Assembly: GCA_900314935.1 (NCBI GenBank)
Contig: OMXE01000003.1
Coordinates: forward strand, 90,705-154,704
Length of the DNA stretch: 64,000 nucleotides
Direction of reading: 5' to 3'
Source: an uncultured Prevotella sp.
GTDB lineage: Bacteria > Bacteroidota > Bacteroidia > Bacteroidales > Bacteroidaceae
A model generated the notes under the pieces. That model was not told the origin of the DNA, ran no database searches, and was given only the letters and a program-made list of their open reading frames with translations. Positions 43,066-53,129 of this stretch are shown here, piece by piece (within the stretch, counting starts at the first letter, position 1; each line of letters begins with the position of its first letter). A program made the translations under genes and the position numbers.

Positions 43066-46000
43066 ATGACAACATCTACTAACACAACAAGCACAAGGAA
43101 TCCACAAGTGTATGCGGATTTCCTTGCTGAAATCAAGAAGTTTGTGCCTTCTGACCGTATTTACACAGATGAGTTACGAACATTAGGGTGGGGAACTGAC
43201 GCCAGTTTCTATCGCCAGATACCCAAGGTGGTTATAAGAAGTGAAGGCGAGGAGCAGATGGCCAAGATCATCCGCGCTTGTAACCAGTTCCATCTTCCTT
43301 TCACATTCCGCGCTGCAGGAACATCCCTGTCAGGACAAAGTGTGAGCGACTCGGTATTGATCGTAGCCGGAAAGCATTGGGAACGTTATGAAATCGGTCC
43401 TGATCAGGAGACAATCCGACTGCAGCCTGGTATTGTGGGTGCCCGTGTAAACGAACTGCTTAAACCTTATGGTAGGGTATTCCCACCAGATCCCGCATCT
43501 ATTGGAAGTGCCATGGTGGGTGGTATTGTGATCAATAATGCCTCGGGTATGAACTGTGGTGTTCATGCCAACAGCGACCGTATGATGGTCAGTGCCCGTC
43601 TGATCCTGACCGATGGTACGGTGGTTGACACAGGCGACGAGAAGAGTAAGGAACTGTTCAGGAAGTCGCACCCGGAATTCATCAAGAAAATTGAGGATCT
43701 GCGCGATAGGGTTCGTGCTGATCAGGAATTGGCCGACCGTATTCGTTTGAAATACAGCATCAAGAACGTAACGGGCTTGAATATCCGTCCGCTGTTAGCC
43801 TACGATGATCCGTTTGATATCATGGCACACTGTATGGTGGGCTCTGAAGGTACGCTGGCCTTCTTGTCGGAAGTCACCATGAAGACCTTGCATGATTATC
43901 CTTTCAAAGCTTCGGCCATGGTGTATTTCATGACCATGAAGGAGAGCTGTGAGGCAGTGGTGGCCATGAAGAAGCTCAAGGCAGGTGATGAAGACCTGAA
44001 GATGAGTGCGGAGAACCTGATGGTGAAGAGTGCTGAGATGCTCGATTATAAGTCGTTGAGCTCTGTGGATGATTCTGTCTATCTGCAGTACCAGAAGGAT
44101 GTGGATGCAGGGAAAATCCCGGGTGTGGAGCCAGGCGATTACCATAACCTGACTGCCATTCTGACGGAGACGAAGGCGGTGACACATGAGCAGCTGCTGG
44201 AGAAGATCGACAAGATCAAGGAGTGTCTCTCGCAATTCAGTCTGTATATCCCCGCAGAGTTCACCGAAGATCCAGCTGTTTATGGCAAGTACTGGGCAAT
44301 ACGCTCAGGTATCTTCCCCTCAGTAGGAGGAACTCGTCCTGTAGGTACTTCATGTCTCATCGAAGATGTGGCTTTCCACATCGAGGATCTGCCCGAAGCA
44401 ACGGTCAAACTGCAGAAACTCATTGCCGACCATGGCTATTCCGATGCCTGTATCTACGGTCATGCGTTTGAAGGTAACTACCACTTCATCCTCAACCAGA
44501 GCTTCAAGAGCGAGAGTGAGGTGAAACGCTATGAGGAGATGATGCGCGCTGTGGCCCGTCTGGTAGTTGAGGAGTACGACGGCTCCTTGAAGGCTGAGCA
44601 TGGAACGGGAAGGAACATGGCTCCGTTTGTGAAGTACGAATGGCGCGACAAGGCATACGAGGTGATGAAGGAACTGAAGGCGATTTTCGATCCGGAAGGT
44701 CTGTTGAACCAAGGTGTGATCTTCAACGATGATCCCGAATGCTTCATCAAGTGTCTGAAACCCTTGCCAGTGCTCGATTTCGATTTCGACAAGGTTCCTG
44801 ATGGAGGAAAATACCTGATGGATCCGTCTCTTTCTACTGCCCGTGAGACGATTGAGCAGGTGAAACGTGCCAATAAGTGTATCGAGTGCGGATTCTGCGA
44901 AGTGAACTGTATGTCGTGCGGTCTTACCTTGTCTTCAAGAATGCGTATTGCCGTACAGCGAGAAATCAGGGAACTGGAATCCACGGGTGCTGATCCGGAG
45001 CGTGCCGCCAGGTTACGTAAGCAATATAAGTATTATGGTGATCAGACATGTGCTACCGATGGTCTTTGTTCCACCTCTTGTCCTATGAAGATCAACACGG
45101 GTGAACTGACCCACCTGATCCGTCAGATGGACATGAACAACAACAAGATGGGCTATAAGGTAGGTGAGTTCGCTGCCAACCACATGGCCGGCATCAAGTC
45201 GGGCTTGCGTGTCGTGCTGGATGTGGCTCACTTAGGCCATATCACCTTGGGTCCGACACTGATGACAAGTATCTGTAGAGGTATGAACAAGATGGGTATG
45301 CCCCTTTGGACAACCGCCATGCCGAAAAAGCACCGACAGCCGAAGAAGTCTGATCTTACCCAGTTCATTATTGAGAAGTCCATCCCCCAACCAGAGGAGG
45401 AGCATTCCCCACTGAAGGTGGTCTATTTCCCCAGCTGTATCAACCAGACCATGGGACAGTCGAAACGGGATGGTAAGATTCACGACCTTGTTGATGAGGT
45501 GATCCAACTGATGGCGAAGGCCGGTTACGAAGTGATCTTCCCAGAGGGAATGGAGAAGATGTGCTGCGGACAGATATGGGAGTCGAAGGGAATGCTCGAC
45601 ATAGCCGACCGTAAGAGTGCTGAGCTCGAAGAGGCCTTGTGGCAAGCATCCGAACAAGGTAAGTACCCTGTGCTCTGTGCCCAGAGTCCTTGTCTGCACC
45701 GCATGAAGAAAGTGATGAAGAAGATGAAACTTTACGAGCCCGCAGAGTTTATCATGGAATATCTCGTGCCACGTCTCGACTTCCATCCTATAGATCGTCA
45801 CATCGCCCTTCACCTGACCTGCTCGACTCGTCAGATGGGCGTTGACAAGGATATGATTGCGTTGGCCAAGCTCTGCTCCACCAATGTGTTCCTTCCTGAG
45901 GGCGTAGGCTGCTGCGGTTTCGCAGGCGACCGTGGATTCACCTTCCCCGAACTCAACAAGTACGGCTTGCGTAAGCTTCGTCCGCAAATCGAGAAGAACC

Positions 46001-46128
46001 ATATCGAGGTGGGCTATTCTAACAGTCGTACCTGTGAGATTGGATTGGAGACCAATACGGGTATTCCTTATATGAGCATTGTGTATCTGGTGAACGAGTG
46101 CACCACGAAGAAAGAGAACATCCTGTAA
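43066..46128 (+). CDS. FAD-binding and Fe-S oxidoreductase (D-lactate/2-hydroxyacid dehydrogenase-like)
   Basis: The 1020-residue protein joins a GlcD/DLD-type flavoprotein half to a GlpC-like half. The FAD_binding_4 domain has RAAGTSLSGQSVSDSVL and PPDPASIGSAMVGG, and FAD-oxidase C has EHGTGRNMAPF. A ferredoxin-like CIECGFCEVNC (CxxCxxCxxxC) with a second cysteine cluster (CATDGLCSTSC) precedes two CCG domains (PSCINQTMGQ/MCCGQIW and LTCSTRQMG/GCCGFAGD). Such fusions oxidise D-lactate or related 2-hydroxyacids and pass electrons to quinone or another carrier; the substrate here is inferred. deoD follows 23 bp downstream. Confidence 0.88.
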   Translation: MTTSTNTTSTRNPQVYADFLAEIKKFVPSDRIYTDELRTLGWGTDASFYRQIPKVVIRSEGEEQMAKIIRACNQFHLPFTFRAAGTSLSGQSVSDSVLIVAGKHWERYEIGPDQETIRLQPGIVGARVNELLKPYGRVFPPDPASIGSAMVGGIVINNASGMNCGVHANSDRMMVSARLILTDGTVVDTGDEKSKELFRKSHPEFIKKIEDLRDRVRADQELADRIRLKYSIKNVTGLNIRPLLAYDDPFDIMAHCMVGSEGTLAFLSEVTMKTLHDYPFKASAMVYFMTMKESCEAVVAMKKLKAGDEDLKMSAENLMVKSAEMLDYKSLSSVDDSVYLQYQKDVDAGKIPGVEPGDYHNLTAILTETKAVTHEQLLEKIDKIKECLSQFSLYIPAEFTEDPAVYGKYWAIRSGIFPSVGGTRPVGTSCLIEDVAFHIEDLPEATVKLQKLIADHGYSDACIYGHAFEGNYHFILNQSFKSESEVKRYEEMMRAVARLVVEEYDGSLKAEHGTGRNMAPFVKYEWRDKAYEVMKELKAIFDPEGLLNQGVIFNDDPECFIKCLKPLPVLDFDFDKVPDGGKYLMDPSLSTARETIEQVKRANKCIECGFCEVNCMSCGLTLSSRMRIAVQREIRELESTGADPERAARLRKQYKYYGDQTCATDGLCSTSCPMKINTGELTHLIRQMDMNNNKMGYKVGEFAANHMAGIKSGLRVVLDVAHLGHITLGPTLMTSICRGMNKMGMPLWTTAMPKKHRQPKKSDLTQFIIEKSIPQPEEEHSPLKVVYFPSCINQTMGQSKRDGKIHDLVDEVIQLMAKAGYEVIFPEGMEKMCCGQIWESKGMLDIADRKSAELEEALWQASEQGKYPVLCAQSPCLHRMKKVMKKMKLYEPAEFIMEYLVPRLDFHPIDRHIALHLTCSTRQMGVDKDMIALAKLCSTNVFLPEGVGCCGFAGDRGFTFPELNKYGLRKLRPQIEKNHIEVGYSNSRTCEIGLETNTGIPYMSIVYLVNECTTKKENIL

Positions 46129-46151
46129 AACTTTAATTAAGTAATAAGAAT

Positions 46152-46859
46152 ATGAGTAAAACACCAACTCCCCACATCGGGGCGAAGAAAGGCGAAATTG
46201 CCGAGACAATAATCATGGCGGGTGATCCGCTGCGTGCAAAACTGATGGCCGAACGGTTCCTGGAGAATCCCGTGCAGTTCAACAACGTTCGTGGTATGCT
46301 GGGCTATACGGGTACCTATAAAGGTAAGCGGGTCAGTGTGATGGGCCATGGTATGGGTATGCCGTCAATCGGTATCTATACCTACGAATTGTATAACTTC
46401 TACGGGGTGAAGACCATCATCCGCGTGGGTTCGGCAGGATCCATCAATAAGGATCTGCACATTGGCGACCTGGCCATTGCCATGGGTGCTTGCACCAACA
46501 GTAACTATGCCGACCAGTATGAGACGCCCGGTACGTTTGCACCCATAGCCGACTTCAGTCTTGTCCGTGCTGCAGCAGAGGCATGCGAGAAGTTCGGCTA
46601 TAACTACAAGGTGGGTAATGTGCTGTCATCAGATGTGTTCTACGGAGAGAACCCGCATAACGACAAGTGGATCAACATGGGTGTACTGGCTGTGGAGATG
46701 GAGATTGCAGCCCTGTATATGAATGCGGCCCGCTCAGGAAACCGTGCGCTGGGCATCTGCACCATCTCAGACAACATCCTGACAGGCGAGGCTACAACGG
46801 CTGAGGAGCGTCAGAATAACTTCACCCACATGATGGATGTGGCGTTCTCACTGATTTAA
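46152..46859 (+). CDS. deoD: Purine nucleoside phosphorylase (DeoD type)
   Basis: This 235-residue protein matches the hexameric DeoD class: [35 protein letters not shown] and VRVGSAGSI-like [10 protein letters not shown], then VEMEIAALY near residue 180. It phosphorolyses purine (deoxy)nucleosides to base plus (deoxy)ribose-1-phosphate for salvage. It lies close behind the FAD/Fe-S oxidoreductase and no separate promoter was seen. A 12-bp hairpin follows. Confidence 0.95.
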   Translation: MSKTPTPHIGAKKGEIAETIIMAGDPLRAKLMAERFLENPVQFNNVRGMLGYTGTYKGKRVSVMGHGMGMPSIGIYTYELYNFYGVKTIIRVGSAGSINKDLHIGDLAIAMGACTNSNYADQYETPGTFAPIADFSLVRAAAEACEKFGYNYKVGNVLSSDVFYGENPHNDKWINMGVLAVEMEIAALYMNAARSGNRALGICTISDNILTGEATTAEERQNNFTHMMDVAFSLI

Positions 46860-46884
46860 TACGTTCGTGGAAATGAAAGGAGGT

Positions 46885-46923
46885 AAGTCCGTTATCTGAC
46901 ATTCGTATGTTGATAACGGACTT
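46885..46923 (+). terminator. Hairpin 3' of deoD
   Basis: AAGTCCGTTATC (46885-46896) and GATAACGGACTT (46912-46923) form a perfect 12-bp stem with a 15-nt loop. The following bases lack a good T run, so it may be an mRNA-stabilising hairpin or a weak terminator. Confidence 0.6.
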
Positions 46924-46949
46924 ATTGTGACAAGTAAAAAACAAGAATT

Positions 46950-48647
46950 ATGGCTACAGTAGACGACAAGAAAGTTATCTTCTCGATGGTTGGAGTGAGC
47001 AAGACCATCCAGCAGAACCAGAAACAAGTGCTCAAGAATATCTACCTGAGTTTCTTCTATGGCGCGAAGATCGGTATCATTGGTCTGAACGGTGCGGGTA
47101 AATCCACACTGATGAAGATTATTGCCGGATTAGACCAGCAGTATCAGGGTCAGGTGGTGTGGAGCCCGAGCTATACCGTGGGCTATCTGCCGCAGGACCC
47201 CCCGCTCAATGAGGAGAAGACCGTGAAGGAGAACGTGATGGAAGGAGTACAGTATGTGTATGATGCGTTGGCGGAATATGATGAGATCAACGTGAAGTTC
47301 GGACTCCCTGAGTATTACGAGGATCCCGACAAGATGGACAAACTAATGACTCGTCAGGCAGAACTACAGGATATCATTGACTCCACCGATGCGTGGAACA
47401 TGGATTCTAAGCTGGATCGTGCCATGGCAGCCTTGAACTGTCCGCCGGGTGATTGGAGTGTAAAGACGCTTTCTGGTGGTGAACGTCGCCGTGTGGCTCT
47501 TTGTCGTCTGCTGCTTCAGAAACCTGATGTGCTTTTGCTCGACGAGCCTACTAACCACTTGGATGCTGAGAGTATCGACTGGCTGGAACAGCATCTCCAG
47601 CAGTATGAGGGTACGGTGATTGCCGTTACGCACGACCGTTACTTCCTGGATGATGTGGCAGAGTGGATTCTGGAGCTTGATCGTGGTGAGGGTATCCCAT
47701 GGAAAGGTAACTATTCATCATGGTTGGAACAGAAATCGCAACGCCTAGCCCAGGAGGAGAAGACTGCCTCGAAGCGTCGTAAGACATTGGAGCGTGAGTT
47801 GGAGTGGGTGCGCATGGCACCCAAAGCTCGTCATGCCAAGGGTAAGGCTCGTCTGAACTCGTACGAGATGATGCTCAACGAGGAGCAGAAACAAAAGGAG
47901 GAGAAACTGGAGATCTTTATTCCTAATGGTCCTCGACTGGGTAACAAGGTCATCGAAGCAGAGCATGTGGCGAAGGCCTATGGCGAGAAAACGCTCTTCT
48001 CTGATCTGAACTTCATGCTCCCCCCGAACGGTATCGTGGGCGTCATCGGTCCTAACGGTGCTGGTAAGACAACCCTCTTCCGTCTGATTATGAATCTTGA
48101 ACAACCTGATGCGGGCACGTTCAGCATCGGTGATACGGTAAAACTCTCATATGTGGATCAGCAGCATAAAGACATTGATCCTGAGAAGTCCGTCTATCAG
48201 GTGGTGAGTCAAGGTAACGAGACCATTCGGATGGGCGGTAAGGATGTGAACGTGCGGGCATACCTCTCACGTTTCAACTTCAGTGGAGCCGACCAAGAGA
48301 AGAAATGTGCGGTACTTTCTGGCGGTGAGCGTAACCGTCTGCATCTGGCTATCGCCCTGAAACAAGAGGGTAATGTATTACTTTTAGATGAGCCTACCAA
48401 CGATATAGATGTCAATACGTTACGGGCGTTAGAAGAAGGTCTTGAGGCCTTTGCCGGCTGTGCCGTTATTATCAGTCACGACCGCTGGTTCCTGGATCGT
48501 ATCTGTACTCATATCTTGGCATTTGAAGGGGAGGGTAGTGTCTTCTATTTCGAAGGAAACTACAGTGAGTATGAGGCCAACAAAGCCCAACGTCTCGGAT
48601 TGGATGAGCCGAAACGGGCACGCTATCGTAAACTGATGGAAGAGTAA
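46950..48647 (+). CDS. ettA: Energy-dependent translational throttle protein EttA (ABC-F)
   Basis: The 565-residue ABC-F protein has two ATPase domains without membrane segments. Walker A motifs are GLNGAGKST and GPNGAGKTT; signatures are LSGGERRRVAL and LSGGERNRLHL. The helical interdomain linker lies near residues 255-310 (RRKTLERELEWVRMAPKARH). EttA binds the ribosomal E site and gates elongation according to energy status. A SusC-like gene begins only 10 bp after its stop, an unexpected downstream neighbour. Confidence 0.95.
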   Translation: MATVDDKKVIFSMVGVSKTIQQNQKQVLKNIYLSFFYGAKIGIIGLNGAGKSTLMKIIAGLDQQYQGQVVWSPSYTVGYLPQDPPLNEEKTVKENVMEGVQYVYDALAEYDEINVKFGLPEYYEDPDKMDKLMTRQAELQDIIDSTDAWNMDSKLDRAMAALNCPPGDWSVKTLSGGERRRVALCRLLLQKPDVLLLDEPTNHLDAESIDWLEQHLQQYEGTVIAVTHDRYFLDDVAEWILELDRGEGIPWKGNYSSWLEQKSQRLAQEEKTASKRRKTLERELEWVRMAPKARHAKGKARLNSYEMMLNEEQKQKEEKLEIFIPNGPRLGNKVIEAEHVAKAYGEKTLFSDLNFMLPPNGIVGVIGPNGAGKTTLFRLIMNLEQPDAGTFSIGDTVKLSYVDQQHKDIDPEKSVYQVVSQGNETIRMGGKDVNVRAYLSRFNFSGADQEKKCAVLSGGERNRLHLAIALKQEGNVLLLDEPTNDIDVNTLRALEEGLEAFAGCAVIISHDRWFLDRICTHILAFEGEGSVFYFEGNYSEYEANKAQRLGLDEPKRARYRKLMEE

Positions 48648-48657
48648 GAATAATCCC

Positions 48658-51327
48658 ATGAAGAAAAACATTTTACTGTTTGTCACCCTCACCTTGTCTG
48701 TGTCGTTATCTGCGCAGAAGGTGCAAAGAGACTCAACCGTTAATGTGCGCATTGGTTACTCCAGCGGTAATCAGAACACATTGGCGGGTGCTGTGGAGAA
48801 GGTTACAGGGGAACGGATCAACAAAGGACTCGTCACTTCGTCCATCGAAGCCCTGAGCGGTCAGGCGGCTGGTGTGCAGGTGACGACAGGTGGAAACCAG
48901 GAGGCTATGGTGAGTGCTGTGCGCGTTCGAGGAACTACCTCTTTGACGGGTGGTAACGACCCGCTGGTCATTATCGATGGTGTGACTTCCGACCTGGCGA
49001 CGCTTTCCACCATCTATCCTGCCGACATCGAGAGCTTCACCATTCTGAAGGATGCTTCGGAAACGGCCCAGTACGGTTCACGAGGTGCCTCAGGTGTTAT
49101 TCAGGTAGCCACGAAGAAAGGCAGACAGTCGCAGTTCCATATCAGTTTCGACGGTACGGTGGGCTTCGAGGACATCTACAAGCACATCAACATGCTCAAT
49201 GCTGCCCAGTTCCGTCAGGCCGCCACATTGCTCGGACTTGACTTTATCGACATGGGGTCGAACACCAATTTCAGTAAGGCCATTGAACGCACGGGTTTTG
49301 TGCAGAACCATCATATTGCCTTCGGTGGTGGTTCCGAGACGGCCAACTATCGTGCTTCGGTGGGTGTGATGGAACACAAGACGGTGATCAAGACTAATAA
49401 CTACCGTACATACATTGCCAAGCTCGACATCTCCCAGCAGGCTTTCGAGAATCGTTTGACCGTTGACCTGGGTCTCTTCGGCTCCCTCCAGAAGAATAAC
49501 TACCTGCCGTTCCAGCAGAAACTGTTGTACTCTTCAAACACCTTCAACCCCACCTATCCCGATGGTGTCAATGATGACGGAACCTACAGTCAGGTAACCG
49601 ATGCACTCTGGATCAACAATCCCAATTCGCTGCTCACCATGAAGCAGGACGAGGACAACGGACATTTCAATGTTCACCTGAATGCAACCTATAGTCTGCT
49701 GGAAAACCTGAAACTGCGGGTGTTCGGTTCCTACAGTTACAACACGGTGAACAACTCCCACCATTATCCTACCATTGTATGGAGCCACGGCGAGGCCTAT
49801 CGCGGAAACGACAAGAGTGAGGAGTCGTTGGGTAATGTCTCGCTCGACTATAACCTCAAATGGAAGAATTCTTCCCTGAACCTGATGGCACTCGTGGAAG
49901 AGAGTCTGGAGAAGGGAACAGGCTTCTATACTACCGTGTCGAACTTCTCCACCGACGCCTTTGGTTATGACAAGCTCTCTGCAGGATCAGCCCGCCCTTG
50001 GGACGGAACCGATTCCCATTACACCGATGCGCACATGGAGTCGTTCCTGCTGCATGCCCAGTACTCTTTGTTAGACAGGTACACGATTACTGCCAATGCC
50101 CGTGCCGATGCTTCGTCGAAGTTCGGAAAGAACAACCGTCAGGGCTTCTTCCCCTCAGTAAGCGGCGCATGGGTAATCAGTAAGGAAGAATGGATGAAAC
50201 GTCTGCCGTTCATCAACAACGCCAAGCTGCGTGTAGGCTACGGCCTCTCCGGTAACCTAGGAGGCATCGGTCCTTATAACTCCATGCAGCTCATACAGCC
50301 CAACGGCGTGGTACCCGTGAACGGGGCGCTTGTCACCACGCTGGGTATTATCCGCAATGCCAATCCCGACTTGAAATGGGAGGTGAAGCGTACGTTCAAC
50401 GTGGGTCTTGACCTGCTGTTATGGGACAGTCGTATAGCCCTCACCATTGACCACTACCATTCCAAGACCACCGACATGCTCTATGTCTATGATGTGCCCG
50501 TACCGCCTTTCACCTACGACAAGCTCTTGGCCAATATGGGCTTGATGAAGAACAGCGGTCTGGAGATTGGCTTCGGTATTACGCCGCTTCGTACCAAGGA
50601 TATGGACCTGACCATCAACATGAACTGGAGCTTTGAGCGCAACAAGCTGCTCTCTCTCGACGGTGATTACAACGGTCAACACCTCACTGCTCCCACAATG
50701 ACGGGCATCTCGTCTCTTTGGGGACCGGGCTTCCATGGTGCATCCGATGTGGTGATGCAGATCGTAGGACAGCCCCTGGGCGTGTTCTATCTGCCCCATT
50801 GCAACGGTCTGGTGAAAGATGATGACGGTTCGCTGTACTATGATGTGACCGACGGGAAATCCATCTGCGGACAGGCCACGCCCAAAGCCATGATGGGTTC
50901 GAACATCGCCTTCCGCTACCGTCAGTGGGATCTCACCATACAGATGAACGGCGCTTTCGGTCATAAGATCTACAACGGTACGAAACTCAACTATATGAAT
51001 ATGTTGTCGTTGCCCAACTACAACGTGATGCAGGGTGCTCCTGAGATGAATATCCAGGATCAGACCATCAGCGACTATTGGCTGGAAAGGGGCGACTATG
51101 TGAATATCGACTACCTGACCGTTGGCTGGAATGTTCCGCTGCGCACCAAGTATGTGCAGGGGTTACGACTGGCCGCGTCTGTGAATAACCTGACCACCAT
51201 TACAGGGTATAGCGGACTGACGCCGATGATTAACTCAAGCGTCATCAACGGTACGCTGGGCATTGACGACAAGAATGTCATTCCTCCTTATCGCAGTTAT
51301 ACCATGAGTCTTAGTATTCAGTTCTAA
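48658..51327 (+). CDS. SusC-like TonB-dependent receptor, short form
   Basis: The 889-residue protein has a signal peptide (MKKNILLFVTLTLSVSLSAQ), a plug domain (SSIEALSGQAAGVQVTTGG, VRVRGTTSL, LVIIDGV, YGSRGASGVIQV) and a 22-strand-type beta-barrel ending in MSLSIQF. The N-terminal carboxypeptidase-regulatory-like domain found in most SusC proteins is missing, which explains the short length. SusC forms the outer-membrane channel under a SusD lid and imports oligomeric nutrients. It lies 10 bp behind ettA and 17 bp before its SusD partner. No glycan-active enzyme follows on the same strand, so the substrate is unknown. Confidence 0.92.
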   Translation: MKKNILLFVTLTLSVSLSAQKVQRDSTVNVRIGYSSGNQNTLAGAVEKVTGERINKGLVTSSIEALSGQAAGVQVTTGGNQEAMVSAVRVRGTTSLTGGNDPLVIIDGVTSDLATLSTIYPADIESFTILKDASETAQYGSRGASGVIQVATKKGRQSQFHISFDGTVGFEDIYKHINMLNAAQFRQAATLLGLDFIDMGSNTNFSKAIERTGFVQNHHIAFGGGSETANYRASVGVMEHKTVIKTNNYRTYIAKLDISQQAFENRLTVDLGLFGSLQKNNYLPFQQKLLYSSNTFNPTYPDGVNDDGTYSQVTDALWINNPNSLLTMKQDEDNGHFNVHLNATYSLLENLKLRVFGSYSYNTVNNSHHYPTIVWSHGEAYRGNDKSEESLGNVSLDYNLKWKNSSLNLMALVEESLEKGTGFYTTVSNFSTDAFGYDKLSAGSARPWDGTDSHYTDAHMESFLLHAQYSLLDRYTITANARADASSKFGKNNRQGFFPSVSGAWVISKEEWMKRLPFINNAKLRVGYGLSGNLGGIGPYNSMQLIQPNGVVPVNGALVTTLGIIRNANPDLKWEVKRTFNVGLDLLLWDSRIALTIDHYHSKTTDMLYVYDVPVPPFTYDKLLANMGLMKNSGLEIGFGITPLRTKDMDLTINMNWSFERNKLLSLDGDYNGQHLTAPTMTGISSLWGPGFHGASDVVMQIVGQPLGVFYLPHCNGLVKDDDGSLYYDVTDGKSICGQATPKAMMGSNIAFRYRQWDLTIQMNGAFGHKIYNGTKLNYMNMLSLPNYNVMQGAPEMNIQDQTISDYWLERGDYVNIDYLTVGWNVPLRTKYVQGLRLAASVNNLTTITGYSGLTPMINSSVINGTLGIDDKNVIPPYRSYTMSLSIQF

Positions 51328-51344
51328 GGAAATAAATTGGAATT

Positions 51345-52961
51345 ATGATGAAAAAGAGATATAAGAAACGCCTGTTTGCAGCATGGATTGTTTGCTGTGG
51401 GTTATGCAGCACATCCCTCATGTCGTGTACCCTCGACGAGAGTCCGCGCGACCAGATTCCTGAGGAAGCGGCTTACCAGACAGCCACCTCTCTCTTCCAG
51501 AACACCGTGGCCACCTTGTACACCTACATAGGCGGTTCCGAAGACGGACAGGGATTGCAGGGCACCTGTCGTGGTATTTATGATTTGCAGACATTCGGCT
51601 CGGATGAAGCCATGCTGCCTACACGAGGCGGCGACTGGTATGATGGCGGTCTGTGGCAGGATATGTACCGTCATTCCTGGAGCGCCGGGCACGACCTCCC
51701 CAAGAATGCGTGGCTTTATCTGTATAAGGTAATCACCCTCTGCAACCGCTCGTTGGAACAGATTGAGAAGCATCAAATCCTGCTCTCTGATATCGATTAC
51801 AAGGGTTATCTGGCTGAGGTGCGGGCGCTCAGGGCCATCTATTACTGGTATCTGCTCGACCTCTTCGGTAATGTACCCATCATCACCAAATCAACCGTTT
51901 CCATGCAAGAGGTGAAACAGTCGTCACGTGCTGAAGTCTTCTCGTTCGTCGTGAAGGAGTTGCAAGACACACGACCGTATCTGTATTGGAGTTACAGTCA
52001 GCAACCAGGCGAGCACTACGGTCGTGTTACCTATCCTGTGGCTACCTTTGTGCTTGCGAAGCTCATGCTCAACGCCGAGGTGTATAGCGGTAAGCCGCAC
52101 TGGCAGGAAACCATTGAGTACTGTAACGAGATAGAGAATATGGGGTATAGACTGGAGAACGACTACTACAGGAATTTCACCGTGTATAACGAGTACTCCG
52201 TGGAGAATATCTGGACCATTCCCATGGACAAGGATCTGTACACCAACCAGCAGCAGAACCTCTTCCGCTCGTACCACTACCGTCATGCTGCCGCCTATGG
52301 CTTTACCGGTGAGAACGGATCCTGCGCCACGCAGAAGGTACTCGACATCTTCGGTTACGACTCAGACGACGAGGATGTGCGTTTCTCCTTGAACTATTGG
52401 GCGGGGGAAGTGTTAGACCTGAATTTCGAATTTGTAACCGACAGAACCGGTAATCATTTGAGATACTACCCACGCGAAGTGGCCATGGACCTGAGCGGCA
52501 GTCCGTTTGTAGAAACAGCCGGTGCCCGCATGAAGAAATACGAGGTGGATAAGAATGCCACGAAAGACGGGAAGCTCATGGATAATGATATTGTGTTGTT
52601 CCGTTTCGCTGATGTCCTGCTGATGCGTGCCGAAGCCAAATTCCGCCTGGGAGGTGCAGCCTATCAGTATAACGGTGAAGGACCAACGGCGCAGGACGAT
52701 TTCAATGCCATTCGCGAAAGGGTAGCGGAGAATCCCCGTGAGCTCACCCTTCAGAACCTGCTGGACGAGCGCCTGCTGGAACTCTGCTGGGAAGGCTGGC
52801 GACGTCAGGACCTGATTCGCTTCGGACAATACGAGAGTCTTTTTGAAGGCGATGCCTATACCTCCAAGGTGGACGAGAGCGACGGTCATACCCGTCTTTT
52901 CCCTATTCCTGCAGTCGTCATTGCCACCAACCACAACATCGTACAGAATCCCGGTTACTAA
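51345..52961 (+). CDS. SusD-like nutrient-binding lipoprotein
   Basis: The 538-residue lipoprotein has a lipobox (LMSC) after a basic, hydrophobic leader. The SusD/RagB fold is shown by VRALRAIYYWYLLDLFGNVPII, seen here as RALRAIYYWYLLDLFGNVP, and by a C-terminal RRQDLIRFGQYE and PIPAVVIATN. SusD covers the SusC channel and captures ligand at the cell surface. It directly follows the SusC-like gene, so the two form one transporter. Confidence 0.93.
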   Translation: MMKKRYKKRLFAAWIVCCGLCSTSLMSCTLDESPRDQIPEEAAYQTATSLFQNTVATLYTYIGGSEDGQGLQGTCRGIYDLQTFGSDEAMLPTRGGDWYDGGLWQDMYRHSWSAGHDLPKNAWLYLYKVITLCNRSLEQIEKHQILLSDIDYKGYLAEVRALRAIYYWYLLDLFGNVPIITKSTVSMQEVKQSSRAEVFSFVVKELQDTRPYLYWSYSQQPGEHYGRVTYPVATFVLAKLMLNAEVYSGKPHWQETIEYCNEIENMGYRLENDYYRNFTVYNEYSVENIWTIPMDKDLYTNQQQNLFRSYHYRHAAAYGFTGENGSCATQKVLDIFGYDSDDEDVRFSLNYWAGEVLDLNFEFVTDRTGNHLRYYPREVAMDLSGSPFVETAGARMKKYEVDKNATKDGKLMDNDIVLFRFADVLLMRAEAKFRLGGAAYQYNGEGPTAQDDFNAIRERVAENPRELTLQNLLDERLLELCWEGWRRQDLIRFGQYESLFEGDAYTSKVDESDGHTRLFPIPAVVIATNHNIVQNPGY

Positions 52962-52984
52962 ACAACAGGGTGGAACATCATCAA

Positions 52985-53079
52985 CTGACAAGGTTGTCAT
53001 GCAAAATGCCAGTTTGTCAGCATAAACCCCCATAGGCACATTTGTTGCATCTATGTTGGTGAGACCGCTACGAAGCGGT
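52985..53079 (+). promoter_or_regulatory. Candidate sigma-54 promoter region of hsp20
   Basis: AGGCACATTTGTTGCAT (53034-53050) matches the sigma-54 pattern (GG at 53035-53036 and GC at 53047-53048, 12 bp apart). Upstream, TGACAA-GG-TTGTCA (52986-52999) and a further TTGTCAG (53014-53020) could bind an enhancer protein. A hairpin ACCGCT-ACGA-AGCGGT (53064-53079) lies in the predicted leader. No TAnnTTTG element is obvious here. Confidence 0.45.
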
Positions 53080-53129
53080 TCCCAATATAAACAAATGTTT
53101 CACTTAAAGTATAATTGGAGGTATTGATT

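Noticed and set aside
45232-46209. Minus-strand reading frame of 325 codons
   Set aside because: It lies antisense to the Fe-S half of the oxidoreductase and runs into deoD. No motif was seen.
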